From assembly GCA_017577945.1 (NCBI GenBank), contig PKQS01000013.1, forward strand, positions 94,077-158,076: a stretch of 64,000 bases of DNA, read 5' to 3'. Below the pieces are notes generated by a model that saw only the letters and a program-made list of their open reading frames with translations, was not told the origin of the DNA and did no database searches. Below are positions 1 through 8,485 of the stretch, piece after piece (the stretch's first letter is position 1; every line of letters starts with the position of its first letter). The position numbers and the translations under genes are program-made. The DNA comes from Bacillota bacterium. Lineage in GTDB: Bacteria; Bacillota; Limnochordia; Limnochordales; ZCTH02-B6.

Positions 1-1
1 G

Positions 2-361
2 CTGCGGCGCGTGGCCGAGCGAGCGGTGGTCGGCATCGTGCGCTGCGGCGGCCGCCTGCACCACGGCAGCGGCGACTTTGTCATCGCCTTCTCCACCGCT
101 TACCGTATCGCCCACACCTTCGCCGCTCCCCAAGAGCGCCCGGCCGCCGGCGTGCCGGTGTTGCCCTTTGATCCGGTGCAGCTCGTGCCGGACGATCACC
201 CGCTCATGGCGGACTTGCTGGCGGCCGCCGGGGAGGCCACGGAAGAAGCGGTGCTGAATTCTATGTTTCAAGCTCACACCGTCGTCGGCCGCGACGGCCA
301 CGTGCGGGAGGCGCTGCCCGTGGACGAGGTGGCTCGCCTTATCGCCCGCTGGACCGCCTGA
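2..361 (+). CDS. P1 family peptidase (DmpA/BapA-like), C-terminal part
   Basis: This is the 3' end of a gene that begins before the window; the reading frame is open from base 2 to the TGA at 359-361. The peptide contains HGSGDFVIAFST and, later, EEAVLNSMFQAHTVVGRDGH, both typical of the C-terminal part of the DmpA/BapA (S58) family. These enzymes self-cleave into two subunits and act as N-terminal aminopeptidases on D- or beta-amino-acid amides and peptides. The autocleavage Ser lies upstream of what is visible. An M55 D-aminopeptidase follows after 38 bases, so the two may form a small peptide-scavenging or D-amino-acid unit; that link is inference. The family call rests on the tail motifs only. 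Confidence 0.8.
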   Translation: MRRVAERAVVGIVRCGGRLHHGSGDFVIAFSTAYRIAHTFAAPQERPAAGVPVLPFDPVQLVPDDHPLMADLLAAAGEATEEAVLNSMFQAHTVVGRDGHVREALPVDEVARLIARWTA

Positions 362-399
362 GCGGCGCGGACAGGCTCGGCAACCGAGGAGGAACCCGG

Positions 400-1218
400 A
401 TGAAAGTTTACATTTCCGTCGACATGGAAGGCATCGCCGGCATCGTCAGCTGGAAGCAGGACGAGCCGGAGCACCGCATGATTACCCGCCGCCTGATGAC
501 GGGCGAAGCCAACGCGGCCATCGAGGGCGCGCTGGCGGCCGGCGCCACCGAAATCGTGGTGGGCGACTCGCACAACACGATGATCAATCTGATTCCCGAC
601 GAGCTGCGGCCCGAGGCGCGGCTGGTCAGCGGCAGCGGGCGGCCGCTGAGCATGGTGGACGGCGTGGACGAGACGTTCGACGGCGTCGTCTTCGTCGGGT
701 ATCACTCGGCCATGGGCACGAAGGACGGCGTGCTGGACCACACGTATTCGTCTTCGACGGTGGCGGAAGTGCGCATCAACGGCGTTCGCGTCGGCGAGAT
801 CGGCATCAACGCCGGCGTGTGCGGCTATTTCGGCGTCCCCGTCGTCTGCGTGGCGGGCGACCAGGCGGCGGTGGAGGAGGCCAAGGCGCTGCTGGGCGAC
901 CGGCTGGTGACGGTGGCGGTCAAGCAAGGCATCGGCCGGGTGGCGGCCAACTCGCTGCATCCGGAGGTGGCGCGGCAGCGCATCCGCGAGGCGGTAAAGG
1001 AGGCTCTGACGAAGCCCGACAAGCCGCAGCCGCTGAAGTTCAGCGCGCCGGTCGAGTGGGAGATTCGCTTCCTGAACAGCATGATGGCGCACTACGCCAC
1101 GCTCATACCGGGCGCGGAGCGGGTGGACGGCGTGACGGTGCGCTTCCGCCACGACGACTATCTGGTGGGCTTCAAGGCGTTCCGGGCCATGGTCACGCTG
1201 GCCTACAGCGCCTTGTAA
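400..1218 (+). CDS. M55 family D-aminopeptidase (DppA-like)
   Basis: A 272-residue protein starting MKVYISVDMEGIAGI, preceded by GGAGGA about 5 bases before the ATG. The Asp8/Glu10 pair in SVDMEG, His58 in GDSHN, His102 in GYHSAM and Glu133 match the zinc-ligand layout of Bacillus DppA, a zinc D-aminopeptidase that forms a decameric ring. Full length for the family. DppA removes N-terminal D-residues such as D-Ala from short peptides, usually to recycle wall-derived peptides. It follows a DmpA-like peptidase closely and precedes tsaE by about 20 bases, so it could be read into the tsaE operon. Its substrate in this organism cannot be read from the sequence. Confidence 0.9.
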   Translation: MKVYISVDMEGIAGIVSWKQDEPEHRMITRRLMTGEANAAIEGALAAGATEIVVGDSHNTMINLIPDELRPEARLVSGSGRPLSMVDGVDETFDGVVFVGYHSAMGTKDGVLDHTYSSSTVAEVRINGVRVGEIGINAGVCGYFGVPVVCVAGDQAAVEEAKALLGDRLVTVAVKQGIGRVAANSLHPEVARQRIREAVKEALTKPDKPQPLKFSAPVEWEIRFLNSMMAHYATLIPGAERVDGVTVRFRHDDYLVGFKAFRAMVTLAYSAL

Positions 1219-1239
1219 TGCGCCCGGGAGGTGGCGGCC

Positions 1240-1815
1240 ATGGCGGATGAGCGGCAGGCGGCGCCGGCCTGGGCCGTCGTCGTCCGGGACGAGGCGGCGA
1301 CGCGGCGCCTGGCGGCGCTGCTGGGCAAGATCGTGGCGCCGGACGCGGTCATCGTGCTGGAGGGCGACCTGGGCGCGGGCAAGACGACCTTCGTCAAAGG
1401 CCTGGCGGAAGGGCTCGGCATCGATCCCGACGAAGTCAGCAGCCCGACTTTCACGCTCATCCACGAGTACGAAGGAGCTGTGCCTTTGTATCACTTCGAC
1501 GTGTACCGGCTGAACGACCCGCTGGAGTTCCTCGACCTGGGCGTCGAGGAATACTTCGCGGGCCTGGGCGTGTCGGTCATCGAGTGGGGCGGGCGCTTCC
1601 GCAGCCAGCTGCCCGCGGAGCGGCTGGAGATCCGCATCGAGCGAGCGGACGAGCCGGGGGATGCAGGCAGAGACCCGGGCGCCGGCGGCCGGCAGGACGA
1701 CACCATGCGGCGCATCGCCTTTTGGCCGCTGGGCGCGCGGCCGGTCGCGTGGGTGGAGCAGCTGGCCGCAGCCTGGGGAAAGGAGGGCGCGGGCGGTGCT
1801 GGTGCTCGCGCTTGA
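1240..1815 (+). CDS. tsaE: tRNA t6A biosynthesis ATPase TsaE
   Basis: TsaE is the small ATPase that works with TsaB and TsaD to place threonylcarbamoyl on A37 of ANN-decoding tRNAs. The Walker A motif GDLGAGKTT, SSPTFTLIHEY and the YHFDVYRL stretch are all family signatures. The ATG at 1240 is chosen because GGGAGGT ends seven bases upstream; an in-frame GTG at 1231 lies inside that Shine-Dalgarno sequence. The conserved part ends near residue 140. After it comes a tail of about 50 residues rich in Gly, Ala and Arg that is not typical of the family. The tail overlaps the start of tsaB by 20 bases, indicating translational coupling within tsaE-tsaB-rimI-tsaD. Confidence 0.93.
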   Translation: MADERQAAPAWAVVVRDEAATRRLAALLGKIVAPDAVIVLEGDLGAGKTTFVKGLAEGLGIDPDEVSSPTFTLIHEYEGAVPLYHFDVYRLNDPLEFLDLGVEEYFAGLGVSVIEWGGRFRSQLPAERLEIRIERADEPGDAGRDPGAGGRQDDTMRRIAFWPLGARPVAWVEQLAAAWGKEGAGGAGARA

Positions 1816-2575
1816 CACGTCCACCGCGACGGGCGGCGTCGCGCTGGTGGAAGACGGGCGGCTCTTAGGCGAGTACGTGCTGGACGTGCAGCGCACTACC
1901 CATTCGGAGCGGCTGCTGCCCGCGGTGGAGCGGGTGCTTCAGGACGCCGGCCTTGGTCCGGGGAGGCGGCCCGACGGCGTCGCGGTGGCGCTGGGGCCGG
2001 GATCCTTTACGGGCCTGCGCATCGGCGTTATGACGGCCAAGGCGTTCAGCTACGCCTGGCGAGTGCCCGTTGTCGGCGTGTTGACGCTGGAGGCGCTGGC
2101 GTACCAAGCCAGCGGCGCGACGCCGCTGGCGTGCCCGATCATGGACGCCCGCAACGGCAACGTGTTTACGGGGCTGTACGACGTGCGGGGGCCGGAGCCG
2201 GTGGCGGTGGCGGCGCCGGCCTTGCGGCCCGCTCGCGACTGGTTCGGGAAGCTGGCGGACGGTCGCTGGCGGGAGGAAGCGGCCGCGGCAACGCCGGCGG
2301 GCATGGAAGGGGACTGGATGAACGGAGCGGTGATGTTCTGCGGCGACGGCGTGCCCCTGTACTGGGACGACATTGTGCAGGCGCTGGGCGAGCGGGCGCG
2401 GCGACCGGCGCCGGGTTTTGAGCTGCTGCGGACGGGCGCCGTGGCCATGCTGGGCGCGGCGCGCCTCGCCCGGGGCGAGCGGGACGACCCCATGCGGCTG
2501 GCGCCGGCGTACCTGCGCGAATCGGAGGCTGAGCGGAAATGGGGAGCTCGCAGCAGAAGGCCATCTCCGTCGTGA
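1796..2575 (+). CDS. tsaB: tRNA t6A complex subunit TsaB
   Basis: TsaB is an inactive ASKHA-fold paralogue of TsaD that scaffolds the threonylcarbamoyl transferase complex. The N-terminus VLVLALDTSTATGGVAL and the segment GPGSFTGLRIGV are hallmark motifs. The GTG at 1796 is preferred because AAGGAGG lies nine bases upstream and because homologues begin with this phosphate-loop strand. At 259 residues it is a little longer than the usual 220-230; the extra length is an Ala/Glu-rich stretch around residues 150-175. It overlaps tsaE upstream and rimI downstream, so all are probably co-translated. Confidence 0.93.
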   Translation: MLVLALDTSTATGGVALVEDGRLLGEYVLDVQRTTHSERLLPAVERVLQDAGLGPGRRPDGVAVALGPGSFTGLRIGVMTAKAFSYAWRVPVVGVLTLEALAYQASGATPLACPIMDARNGNVFTGLYDVRGPEPVAVAAPALRPARDWFGKLADGRWREEAAAATPAGMEGDWMNGAVMFCGDGVPLYWDDIVQALGERARRPAPGFELLRTGAVAMLGAARLARGERDDPMRLAPAYLRESEAERKWGARSRRPSPS

Positions 2576-3036
2576 TTGAGCCCATGCGCGTCCGGGACAT
2601 CGGCGCCGTGCTGGAAGTGGAGAAGCTGTCGTTTCCGACGCCGTGGTCGCGCGCCGCGTTCTTGTCGGAGTTGCTCAACAACGAGAAGGCGTACTACCTG
2701 GTGGCGCGCGATCCGGCGAAGAAGGGGCCCTTCCCGTGGAGCCCGGCGCTGGTGGTCGGGTACATCGGTGCCTGGATCTTGTTTGACGAGGGGCACATTA
2801 CCAACGTCGCCGTGCACCCGGACTACCGGGGCCAGGGCATCGGCCGCAAGCTGATGGAGGCCATCGAAGAAGTGTGCGCGGCGCGGGGCGTGAAGCGCAT
2901 GACGCTGGAGGTGCGCCAGTCCAATCTCATCGCCCAGCGGCTGTATCGCAGCCTGGGCTACGTGGCCGTCGGCGTCCGCCCCGGGTATTACCAGGACAAC
3001 AACGAAGACGCGCTCATCATGTGGAAAGAATTGTAG
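2539..3036 (+). CDS. rimI: Ribosomal-protein-alanine N-acetyltransferase RimI
   Basis: A single GNAT-fold domain of 165 residues. The acetyl-CoA loop NVAVHPDYRGQGIGRKL and the C-terminal RLYRSLGY segment are typical of RimI, which acetylates the N-terminal Ala of ribosomal protein S18. The ATG overlaps the last 37 bases of tsaB, and GGAGG lies ten bases before it. The first 15 residues extend beyond most homologues, so an internal start such as the ATG in front of RVRDIGAVLE is possible. rimI between tsaB and tsaD is a common arrangement in bacteria. Confidence 0.92.
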   Translation: MGSSQQKAISVVIEPMRVRDIGAVLEVEKLSFPTPWSRAAFLSELLNNEKAYYLVARDPAKKGPFPWSPALVVGYIGAWILFDEGHITNVAVHPDYRGQGIGRKLMEAIEEVCAARGVKRMTLEVRQSNLIAQRLYRSLGYVAVGVRPGYYQDNNEDALIMWKEL

Positions 3037-3055
3037 CGAGGTCGCAGGAAGGGAA

Positions 3056-4108
3056 TTGCGTCCGGTGGAGTCGTCGGCGGACTTAAGGCTCATTTTGGGC
3101 ATCGAGACCAGCTGCGACGAGACGGCCGCGGCGGTGGTGGAGCAGGGGCGCATCATCCGCTCCAGCGTCGTGGCGTCGCAGATTGAAGTGCACCAAAAGT
3201 TCGGAGGCGTCGTGCCGGAGGTGGCGTCGCGGCGGCACCTGGAGCTGATGCTGCCGGTCATCGACGAGGCGCTGCGCCAAGCGGGCGTCACGCTGGCCGA
3301 CATCGACGGAATTGCGGTGACGAAAGGGCCCGGGCTGGTGGGATCGCTCCTGGTGGGGCTGGCCGCGGCCAAGGCGCTGGCGCTGGCCCTGGACGTGCCC
3401 TTCGTGGGCGTCAACCACATCGAAGGCCACATCTACGCCAACTTCTTGTCACACCCGGAGCTGGAGCCGCCGCTGGTGTGCCTGACGGTCGCGGGCGGCC
3501 ACACGGCCCTCGTGTACGTGCCTGACTACGGCCGCTACGAAATATTGGGCTCTACCCGGGACGACGCGGCCGGCGAGGCCCTGGACAAGATCGCCCGGGT
3601 GCTGGGGCTGGGCTATCCGGGCGGGCCGGAAATCGACCGGCTGGCGCGCGGGCAGGATCCCGGCCGCTACGAGCTGCCGCGGGCCATGCTGGAGGAAGGG
3701 TACGACTTCAGCTTCAGCGGGCTGAAGACCGCGGCGCTCAACCTCCTCAACCGGGCGCGGCAGCGGGGAGAAGAAATTGACGTGGCGGCCTTCGCCGCGT
3801 CGTTCCAGGAAGCCGTCGTCGACGTGCTGGTGGCCAAGACGATGCGGGCCGCGGCGGAAAAGCGCGTGCGCAGCGTGATCATGGCGGGGGGCGTGGCCTC
3901 CAACAGCCGGCTGCGGGAACGGATGACGCAGGCGGCGCGGGAGCTGGGCGACGCGGCGGGCCTGGGCGAGATGCGGGTGTACTGGCCGGCGCCGGCGCTG
4001 TGCACCGACAACGCGGCCATGATCGCGGCGGCCGGATACTATCGCCTGCTGGCCGGCGAGCGGTCGCCGCTGTCGCTGAACGCCGAGCCGAGCCTGAAGC
4101 TGCGGTGA
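3056..4108 (+). CDS. tsaD: tRNA N6-adenosine threonylcarbamoyltransferase TsaD
   Basis: TsaD is the catalytic subunit that transfers threonylcarbamoyl from its adenylate to A37 of tRNA. Visible motifs are LGIETSCDETAAAVV near the N-terminus, the metal-binding NHIEGH (His121 and His125), and AGGVASNSRLRERM near the C-terminus, plus ALCTDNAAM. The length of 350 is normal. The start is uncertain: TTG 3056 sits almost on the AAGGG Shine-Dalgarno sequence, while GTG 3065 is 11 bases after it and would shorten the protein by three residues. It ends the t6A operon. Confidence 0.95.
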   Translation: MRPVESSADLRLILGIETSCDETAAAVVEQGRIIRSSVVASQIEVHQKFGGVVPEVASRRHLELMLPVIDEALRQAGVTLADIDGIAVTKGPGLVGSLLVGLAAAKALALALDVPFVGVNHIEGHIYANFLSHPELEPPLVCLTVAGGHTALVYVPDYGRYEILGSTRDDAAGEALDKIARVLGLGYPGGPEIDRLARGQDPGRYELPRAMLEEGYDFSFSGLKTAALNLLNRARQRGEEIDVAAFAASFQEAVVDVLVAKTMRAAAEKRVRSVIMAGGVASNSRLRERMTQAARELGDAAGLGEMRVYWPAPALCTDNAAMIAAAGYYRLLAGERSPLSLNAEPSLKLR

Positions 4109-4185
4109 TTGCCGGCAGGAGTCGGCGCCGCGCGTCGGGAAGTCTCCACGGCGGGAACTCCGCGCAGGAGACGGGAGGGAAACCG

Positions 4186-5082
4186 GTGTCGGACGACGTA
4201 CGGCAGCAAGTTCCCATCGATCCGCAAGTGGAAGAGAGACAGCGGCGGGGCGCGCTGCGGACCGCGCTCATCCTGGGGCTGATCATTCTCGCCATCGGCA
4301 TCGCGGCGTTTTTCTACATTTCGGAGTGGCGAGCCGCGATCCTGGAGAGCGAGGAGAGCGTCAACGTGCTGGTGATGGGCGTCACCCCGGACGGCGTGGA
4401 GGCGCTCTACGTCGTTGCGTTCAACCCGGCGGCGCGGCTCGTGACGGCCCTGGCGGTGCCCTTGGACACCGTGCTGCCCTGGGCGGAAGACGCCGCTCGC
4501 TTGGGCGAGGCGTACGCCGGGGCGACGGAAGCCGAGTGGAAAGCGGCGCTGGCGCAGCTTGTCGGCGCGCCTATCCACCATACGGTCCGCATCGACTTTT
4601 CTGGATTTGTCGAACTTATTGATTTACTGTCGGGCGTAGCGGTGGAAGTGGATTCGGAAATCGTATACCGTGATGCGGAGGGCGAAGCGGTCTTCGTGCT
4701 GGAGCCCGGCACTCGCCGCCTGACGGGCGAGGAAGCGCTGCTCTACGTGCGCTACAAGGGCGATCACCTCGAGGACGAGACGCGGCGCGTAGAGCGGCAG
4801 CGGCGGCTGCTGGAAGCCGTCGTTCGGGAGGCCCGGGCGAAGTTCGACTGGACGCAGCTGCAGGAGCTGCTGCGGATTGCGCTGTCGTACGTGCAGACCG
4901 ACCTGGACTGGACCACGACCGCCCGCCTGGCCCGTTTCGCGTACGGCCTGGGACTGGACTCGTACCGGGTGTACGTGCTGCCGGGGCGGGCAGGCGATGA
5001 AGGCTGGATCGTAGACGAGGCCGCTTTGCGGGCGCTGTCGGAGCAGCTGTTCGCCCGGGAGGGCGAGACGGCTTCCTTGTGA
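4186..5082 (+). CDS. LCP (LytR-CpsA-Psr) domain protein, degenerate active site
   Basis: A 298-residue protein with a short cytoplasmic N-terminus, one membrane helix (about residues 22-42) and an extracytoplasmic LCP-like domain. The GTG start has GGGAGGG six bases upstream. Family marks include [29 protein letters not shown] and [15 protein letters not shown], the last containing the usual Arg. The phosphate-binding core is altered: where the intact LytR at 58921 has GRTDTIML and SIPRDT, this protein has GVEALYVV and AVPLDT, so the conserved Asp and Arg are missing. LCP enzymes attach anionic polymers to peptidoglycan; here that activity is doubtful and a structural or regulatory role is possible. 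Confidence 0.75.
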   Translation: MSDDVRQQVPIDPQVEERQRRGALRTALILGLIILAIGIAAFFYISEWRAAILESEESVNVLVMGVTPDGVEALYVVAFNPAARLVTALAVPLDTVLPWAEDAARLGEAYAGATEAEWKAALAQLVGAPIHHTVRIDFSGFVELIDLLSGVAVEVDSEIVYRDAEGEAVFVLEPGTRRLTGEEALLYVRYKGDHLEDETRRVERQRRLLEAVVREARAKFDWTQLQELLRIALSYVQTDLDWTTTARLARFAYGLGLDSYRVYVLPGRAGDEGWIVDEAALRALSEQLFAREGETASL

Positions 5083-5116
5083 CGAGGCGCCCGGAAGCGA
5101 TGGAGGAGGAGCAGTC

Positions 5117-5779
5117 GTGAAGTTCTTTATCGACACGGCCAACATCGATGAGATTAAGGAAGTCTACTCGTGGGGCATTTTGTCCGGCGTGACCACCAAT
5201 CCGTCGCTGGTGGCCAAGGAAGGGCGTGACTTTAAGGAGGTCATCCTGGAAATCGCGTCCATCGTGCCGGGGCCCATCAGCGCGGAAGTGCTTTCGACGG
5301 ACGCGGAAGGCATGATTCGCGAAGGCGTCGAGTACGCGTCGTGGGCGGAAAACGTGGTCATCAAGGTACCTATGACGGCGGAAGGCCTGAAGGCGACGCG
5401 GGCGCTGGCGGACAAGGGCATCAAGACCAACGTAACGCTGATCTTTTCGGCCAACCAGGCGCTGATGGCGGCGCGGGCCGGCGCCACGTACGTCAGCCCG
5501 TTCCTGGGCCGGCTGGACGACATCAGCTTCGACGGCTTGCAGCTCGTGCGGGACATCGTCGACATTTTCATGCTCCACGACATTCCGACGGAGATTATCG
5601 CCGCCAGCATTCGGCACCCGGTGCACATGCTGGAGGCGGCGAAGGCGGGGGCGCACATCGCCACGGCGCCGTACAAGGTGTACCAGCAGATGCTGAAGCA
5701 CCCGCTGACCGACATCGGCATCGAGCGGTTCCTGGCCGACTGGCGGAAGGCGCAGGAGGCGCTGAAAGCCAAGAACTGA
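5117..5779 (+). CDS. fsa: Transaldolase-like fructose-6-phosphate aldolase
   Basis: A 220-residue small transaldolase of the TalC/FSA type. The N-terminus [15 protein letters not shown], the [14 protein letters not shown] loop and the Schiff-base lysine Lys83 in NVVIKVPMT are clear. Such proteins act either as fructose-6-phosphate aldolase or as short transaldolases of the pentose phosphate pathway, and sequence alone does not decide between them. The GTG start at 5117 follows GGAGGAGGA by six bases. It stands 34 bases after the LCP gene, with no functional tie to it. The next gene downstream lies on the opposite strand. Confidence 0.92.
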   Translation: MKFFIDTANIDEIKEVYSWGILSGVTTNPSLVAKEGRDFKEVILEIASIVPGPISAEVLSTDAEGMIREGVEYASWAENVVIKVPMTAEGLKATRALADKGIKTNVTLIFSANQALMAARAGATYVSPFLGRLDDISFDGLQLVRDIVDIFMLHDIPTEIIAASIRHPVHMLEAAKAGAHIATAPYKVYQQMLKHPLTDIGIERFLADWRKAQEALKAKN

Positions 5780-5854
5780 GGTCGTAGGCCGAAAGCGAGG
5801 GTTGCGGGAAGGTCCGGAGCCGGCGCGGCGGGAAGCGGCCAGCGCCGGCGGGAG

Positions 5855-6124
5855 CTAGCGCTTCGGGCGTTTCCACTGGATCGAGAGCCGACCCGCGGCC
5901 GTGCGGTAGACGTGCAGCGGGCCGAGCCGGAAGAGGGGACGCTGGAACTCCAGCACCTTCCGGCCGATCTTGACGCCGACGCGGCGCAGCTGGCGCTTCG
6001 GTTTGGCGCCGGAAGGCAGCCGCGTCAACGCGGAAGACGTGTCGGGCGCCGCGGGGTCCTGTTGACCCTGGCGGCGCTTCGTCGCGCCGTGGCGGATGTC
6101 GTCGCGCGTCGCATCGCTCGTCAT
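5855..6124 (-). CDS. Small basic hypothetical protein
   Basis: An 89-residue reading frame whose ATG lies four bases after the stop of the lipoprotein gene on the same strand, with AGGTGA as a weak ribosome site. The first 45 residues are polar and low in order. The second half is strongly basic and patterned (KPKRQLRRVGVKIGRKVL, then RPLFRLGPLHVYR) and ends WKRPKR. I recognise no family. The tight coupling to the lipoprotein gene and the compact C-terminal pattern argue that it is real. In GC-rich DNA a chance frame of this size cannot be excluded. Confidence 0.5.
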   Translation of the reverse strand: MTSDATRDDIRHGATKRRQGQQDPAAPDTSSALTRLPSGAKPKRQLRRVGVKIGRKVLEFQRPLFRLGPLHVYRTAAGRLSIQWKRPKR

Positions 6125-6128
6125 GGCG

Positions 6129-6935
6129 TCATTCACCTGCCGGGCCGCCGGCGCCGGACTCGCCGCCCGGCGCATCAGTGGCACGTTGCGGCAATAAGTC
6201 GGCGGCAAAGCCCATGAGCGCCTGCTCCACCGCCAGCTCCCGCGCTCGCGGGATGTCGCGCCGGTGCGTTGCAGGCAGCAACGCCGCGGGGGGCGGCGCC
6301 GGCGACGTCCAGTTCAGCAGGCGCACGTCGTCCACGCGGCCGACGCCACGCACTGTCCGCTCGTGGACGACCTCGCCCGTGTGCGCGTTGACGAGGCGCG
6401 CGGCCACCGTGACGATGACGCGCGTCGTGTGCGCGACTCGCCACTGCGTCGGGGCGCCGGCCGCGGCTTCCTCTGCGCCTGGCGTCTCCGCGTACGGTTC
6501 GCCGACTACCGTTTCCTCTTCGTAACCGATGATGCGGCCTGCGATGAAGCCGTCGGCGCCCAGTTCCAGCGTCACGTCGCGAGCCAGCTCCAGCCACTGC
6601 TCGTCGCCCGGCTCCACGAAGGGCGAGGGCCGCCGCTGGCTCAGGCGCTCTTGCACCTCGGCGACCGGCACGACCTCGTACCAGCCGGACGCCTGCAGCG
6701 CCTCGGTCACCCGCTGCAGCAGCTCGTTCTCCAGCCCGGCTTGATTCGTGTCGTTGGCGAACGGAAAGATGGCCACCACCTGGATGCCCGCCACGTCGGC
6801 CCGCGGCGGCGCCACGGCCCCCGGCGCGCAGCCGGCCGCCAGGGCCGCCAGGCACAGCAGCGCCGCCAGCCACCGCCACCGGACGCGCTCCTCCGGCCAC
6901 GTCATTCGCTTCCGTCGCTGCCTCGGTCCGCGCAC
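6129..6935 (-). CDS. Lipoprotein, CsgG/LpoB/TolB-N-like domain (predicted)
   Basis: A 268-residue lipoprotein: basic start, hydrophobic stretch, and lipobox LAALAAGC, so the Cys would be acylated and the protein exported. The mature part has VVAIFPFANDTNQAG, then an ELLQRVTEALQASGWYEVV helix-strand unit, LGADGFIAGRIIGYEEE, and VTVAARLVNAHTGEVVHE. This order resembles the CsgG/LpoB/FlgO/TolB-N group of envelope lipoproteins; I did not confirm the match. The GTG at 6935 is chosen because GGAGGG lies nine bases upstream. ATG 6905 is an alternative but has no good ribosome site. The gene diverges from purB and is followed by a small basic protein. Confidence 0.8.
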   Translation of the reverse strand: MRGPRQRRKRMTWPEERVRWRWLAALLCLAALAAGCAPGAVAPPRADVAGIQVVAIFPFANDTNQAGLENELLQRVTEALQASGWYEVVPVAEVQERLSQRRPSPFVEPGDEQWLELARDVTLELGADGFIAGRIIGYEEETVVGEPYAETPGAEEAAAGAPTQWRVAHTTRVIVTVAARLVNAHTGEVVHERTVRGVGRVDDVRLLNWTSPAPPPAALLPATHRRDIPRARELAVEQALMGFAADLLPQRATDAPGGESGAGGPAGE

Positions 6936-7041
6936 CGCGTCCTTCCCTCCGTTTGCATACAGCACCCTTCGCCTTGCCCTGCCCCCATCCCTGCCGGCCG
7001 CCTTCCGGCCCGCCGCTGAAAATGGTGCCAGCGGCGGCGGC

Positions 7042-7070
7042 TTGCGCCGTCTCGCGGGGCAGTTTATGAT
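7042..7070 (+). promoter_or_regulatory. Sigma-A-type promoter for purB
   Basis: TTGCGC (7042-7047), 17-base spacer, TATGAT (7065-7070). Predicted transcription start near 7077, giving a leader of about 54 bases. It sits in the divergent gap between the lipoprotein gene and purB. Confidence 0.6.
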
Positions 7071-7130
7071 TACCATAAGATTGCCACGATTGCCCATCGC
7101 GCGCGTTTCCGCGGCAAGGAGCAGGCAGCC

Positions 7131-8447
7131 ATGATCGAGCGGTACACGCGGCCCGAGATGCAGCGGCTCTGGTCGCTGGAGAACAAGTTCCGGCGCTGGC
7201 TGGACGTGGAGCTGGCCGTGTGCGACGCCTGGGCGGAGCTGGGCGTCATCCCCAAGGAGGCCGCGGCGGAAATCCGCGCCAAGGCCGCGTTCAGCGTCGA
7301 GCGCATCCTGGAAATCGAGGCGGAAGTGCAGCACGACGTCATCGCCTTCACGACGTGCGTGGCGGAGCACGTGGGCCCCGCCGCCCGCTATTTCCACTAC
7401 GGCCTCACCAGTTCCGACGTGGTCGACACCGCGCTGGCGTGCCTGATGGTTGAAGCCGGAGACATCATCCGCCGGGACTTGGAGCAGGTGTCGTCGACGC
7501 TGCGGGAGCTGGCGCTGCGCCACAAGGACACCGTGATGATCGGCCGCACCCACGGCGTGCACGCCGAGCCGATTACGTTCGGCCTCAAGCTCGCGCTGTG
7601 GTGGCAAGAAATCGAGCGGCACCGCGAACGCTGGGAGCGGGCGGTGGAAAACGTGCGGGTCGGCAAGATTTCCGGGGCGGTGGGGACGTACGCGACCGTC
7701 GACCCGCGGGTGGAGGAGATGGTGTGCGCGCGGCTGGGGCTGAAGCCGGCGCCCGTGTCGACGCAGATTTTGCAGCGGGACCGCCACGCCGAGTATTTGC
7801 TGGCGCTGGCGCTCATCGCCGCCAGCATCGACAAGTTCGCCACGGAGATCCGCGCACTGCAGAAGACCGAAGTGCGGGAAGTGGAGGAGCCGTTCGCGGC
7901 GGGGCAGAAGGGCAGCTCGGCCATGCCGCACAAGCGCAACCCGAGGCTGTGCGAGCAGCTGTCGGGGCTGTCGCGCCTCGTCCGGGCCAACGCCATCGCG
8001 GCGCTGGACAACGTGGCGCTCTGGCACGAACGGGACATCAGCCACTCGTCGGTGGAGCGGATCATCATCCCCGACAGCACGACCCTGGTCGACTACATGC
8101 TGCACACGTTCAACCGAGTGCTGCGGGGCCTGCAGGTGTATCCGGAGACGATGCGGCGCAACCTGGAGCGCACCGGCGGCCTCATCTTCTCGCAGCGGGT
8201 GCTGCTGGCGCTGGTGGACAAGGGGATGCCGCGGGAGGAAGCGTACCGCATCGTGCAGGAGGAAGCGATGGCGGCCTGGGCGGAGTACGGGCGGTCCGAG
8301 GGCGAGCGGGTGCCCTTCGCGGAGCGCATTCGCGCGCGGCGGGAAGTGCGGGAGCGGCTGTCGGACGCGGAGATCGACGCGTGCTTCGATCCGGCGTACA
8401 GCGTGCGGCACGTGGATTACATTTTCCGCAGGCTCGGGCTCTTGTGA
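7131..8447 (+). CDS. purB: Adenylosuccinate lyase PurB
   Basis: PurB performs two fumarate-releasing steps in purine synthesis: SAICAR to AICAR and adenylosuccinate to AMP. At 438 residues it is the size of the compact Bacillus/Thermotoga type. The superfamily signature GSSAMPHKRNP carries the catalytic serine region at residues 262-263. HYGLTSSDVVDTA and GRTHGVHAEPITFG supply the other active-site segments, including the catalytic His. The ATG follows AAGGAG by nine bases. purH comes 38 bases later, and PurH uses the AICAR that PurB makes, so the pair forms a short operon apart from other pur genes. Confidence 0.97.
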   Translation: MIERYTRPEMQRLWSLENKFRRWLDVELAVCDAWAELGVIPKEAAAEIRAKAAFSVERILEIEAEVQHDVIAFTTCVAEHVGPAARYFHYGLTSSDVVDTALACLMVEAGDIIRRDLEQVSSTLRELALRHKDTVMIGRTHGVHAEPITFGLKLALWWQEIERHRERWERAVENVRVGKISGAVGTYATVDPRVEEMVCARLGLKPAPVSTQILQRDRHAEYLLALALIAASIDKFATEIRALQKTEVREVEEPFAAGQKGSSAMPHKRNPRLCEQLSGLSRLVRANAIAALDNVALWHERDISHSSVERIIIPDSTTLVDYMLHTFNRVLRGLQVYPETMRRNLERTGGLIFSQRVLLALVDKGMPREEAYRIVQEEAMAAWAEYGRSEGERVPFAERIRARREVRERLSDAEIDACFDPAYSVRHVDYIFRRLGLL

Positions 8448-8485
8448 GGGGGGCCGAGCCGTGGCCGGCGGGGAGGCGGTGTCAG

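Noticed and set aside
5819..5849. Stem GCCGGCGC/GCGCCGGC between fsa and the convergent small gene
   Set aside because: No T run on either side and a long loop; I do not call it a terminator.
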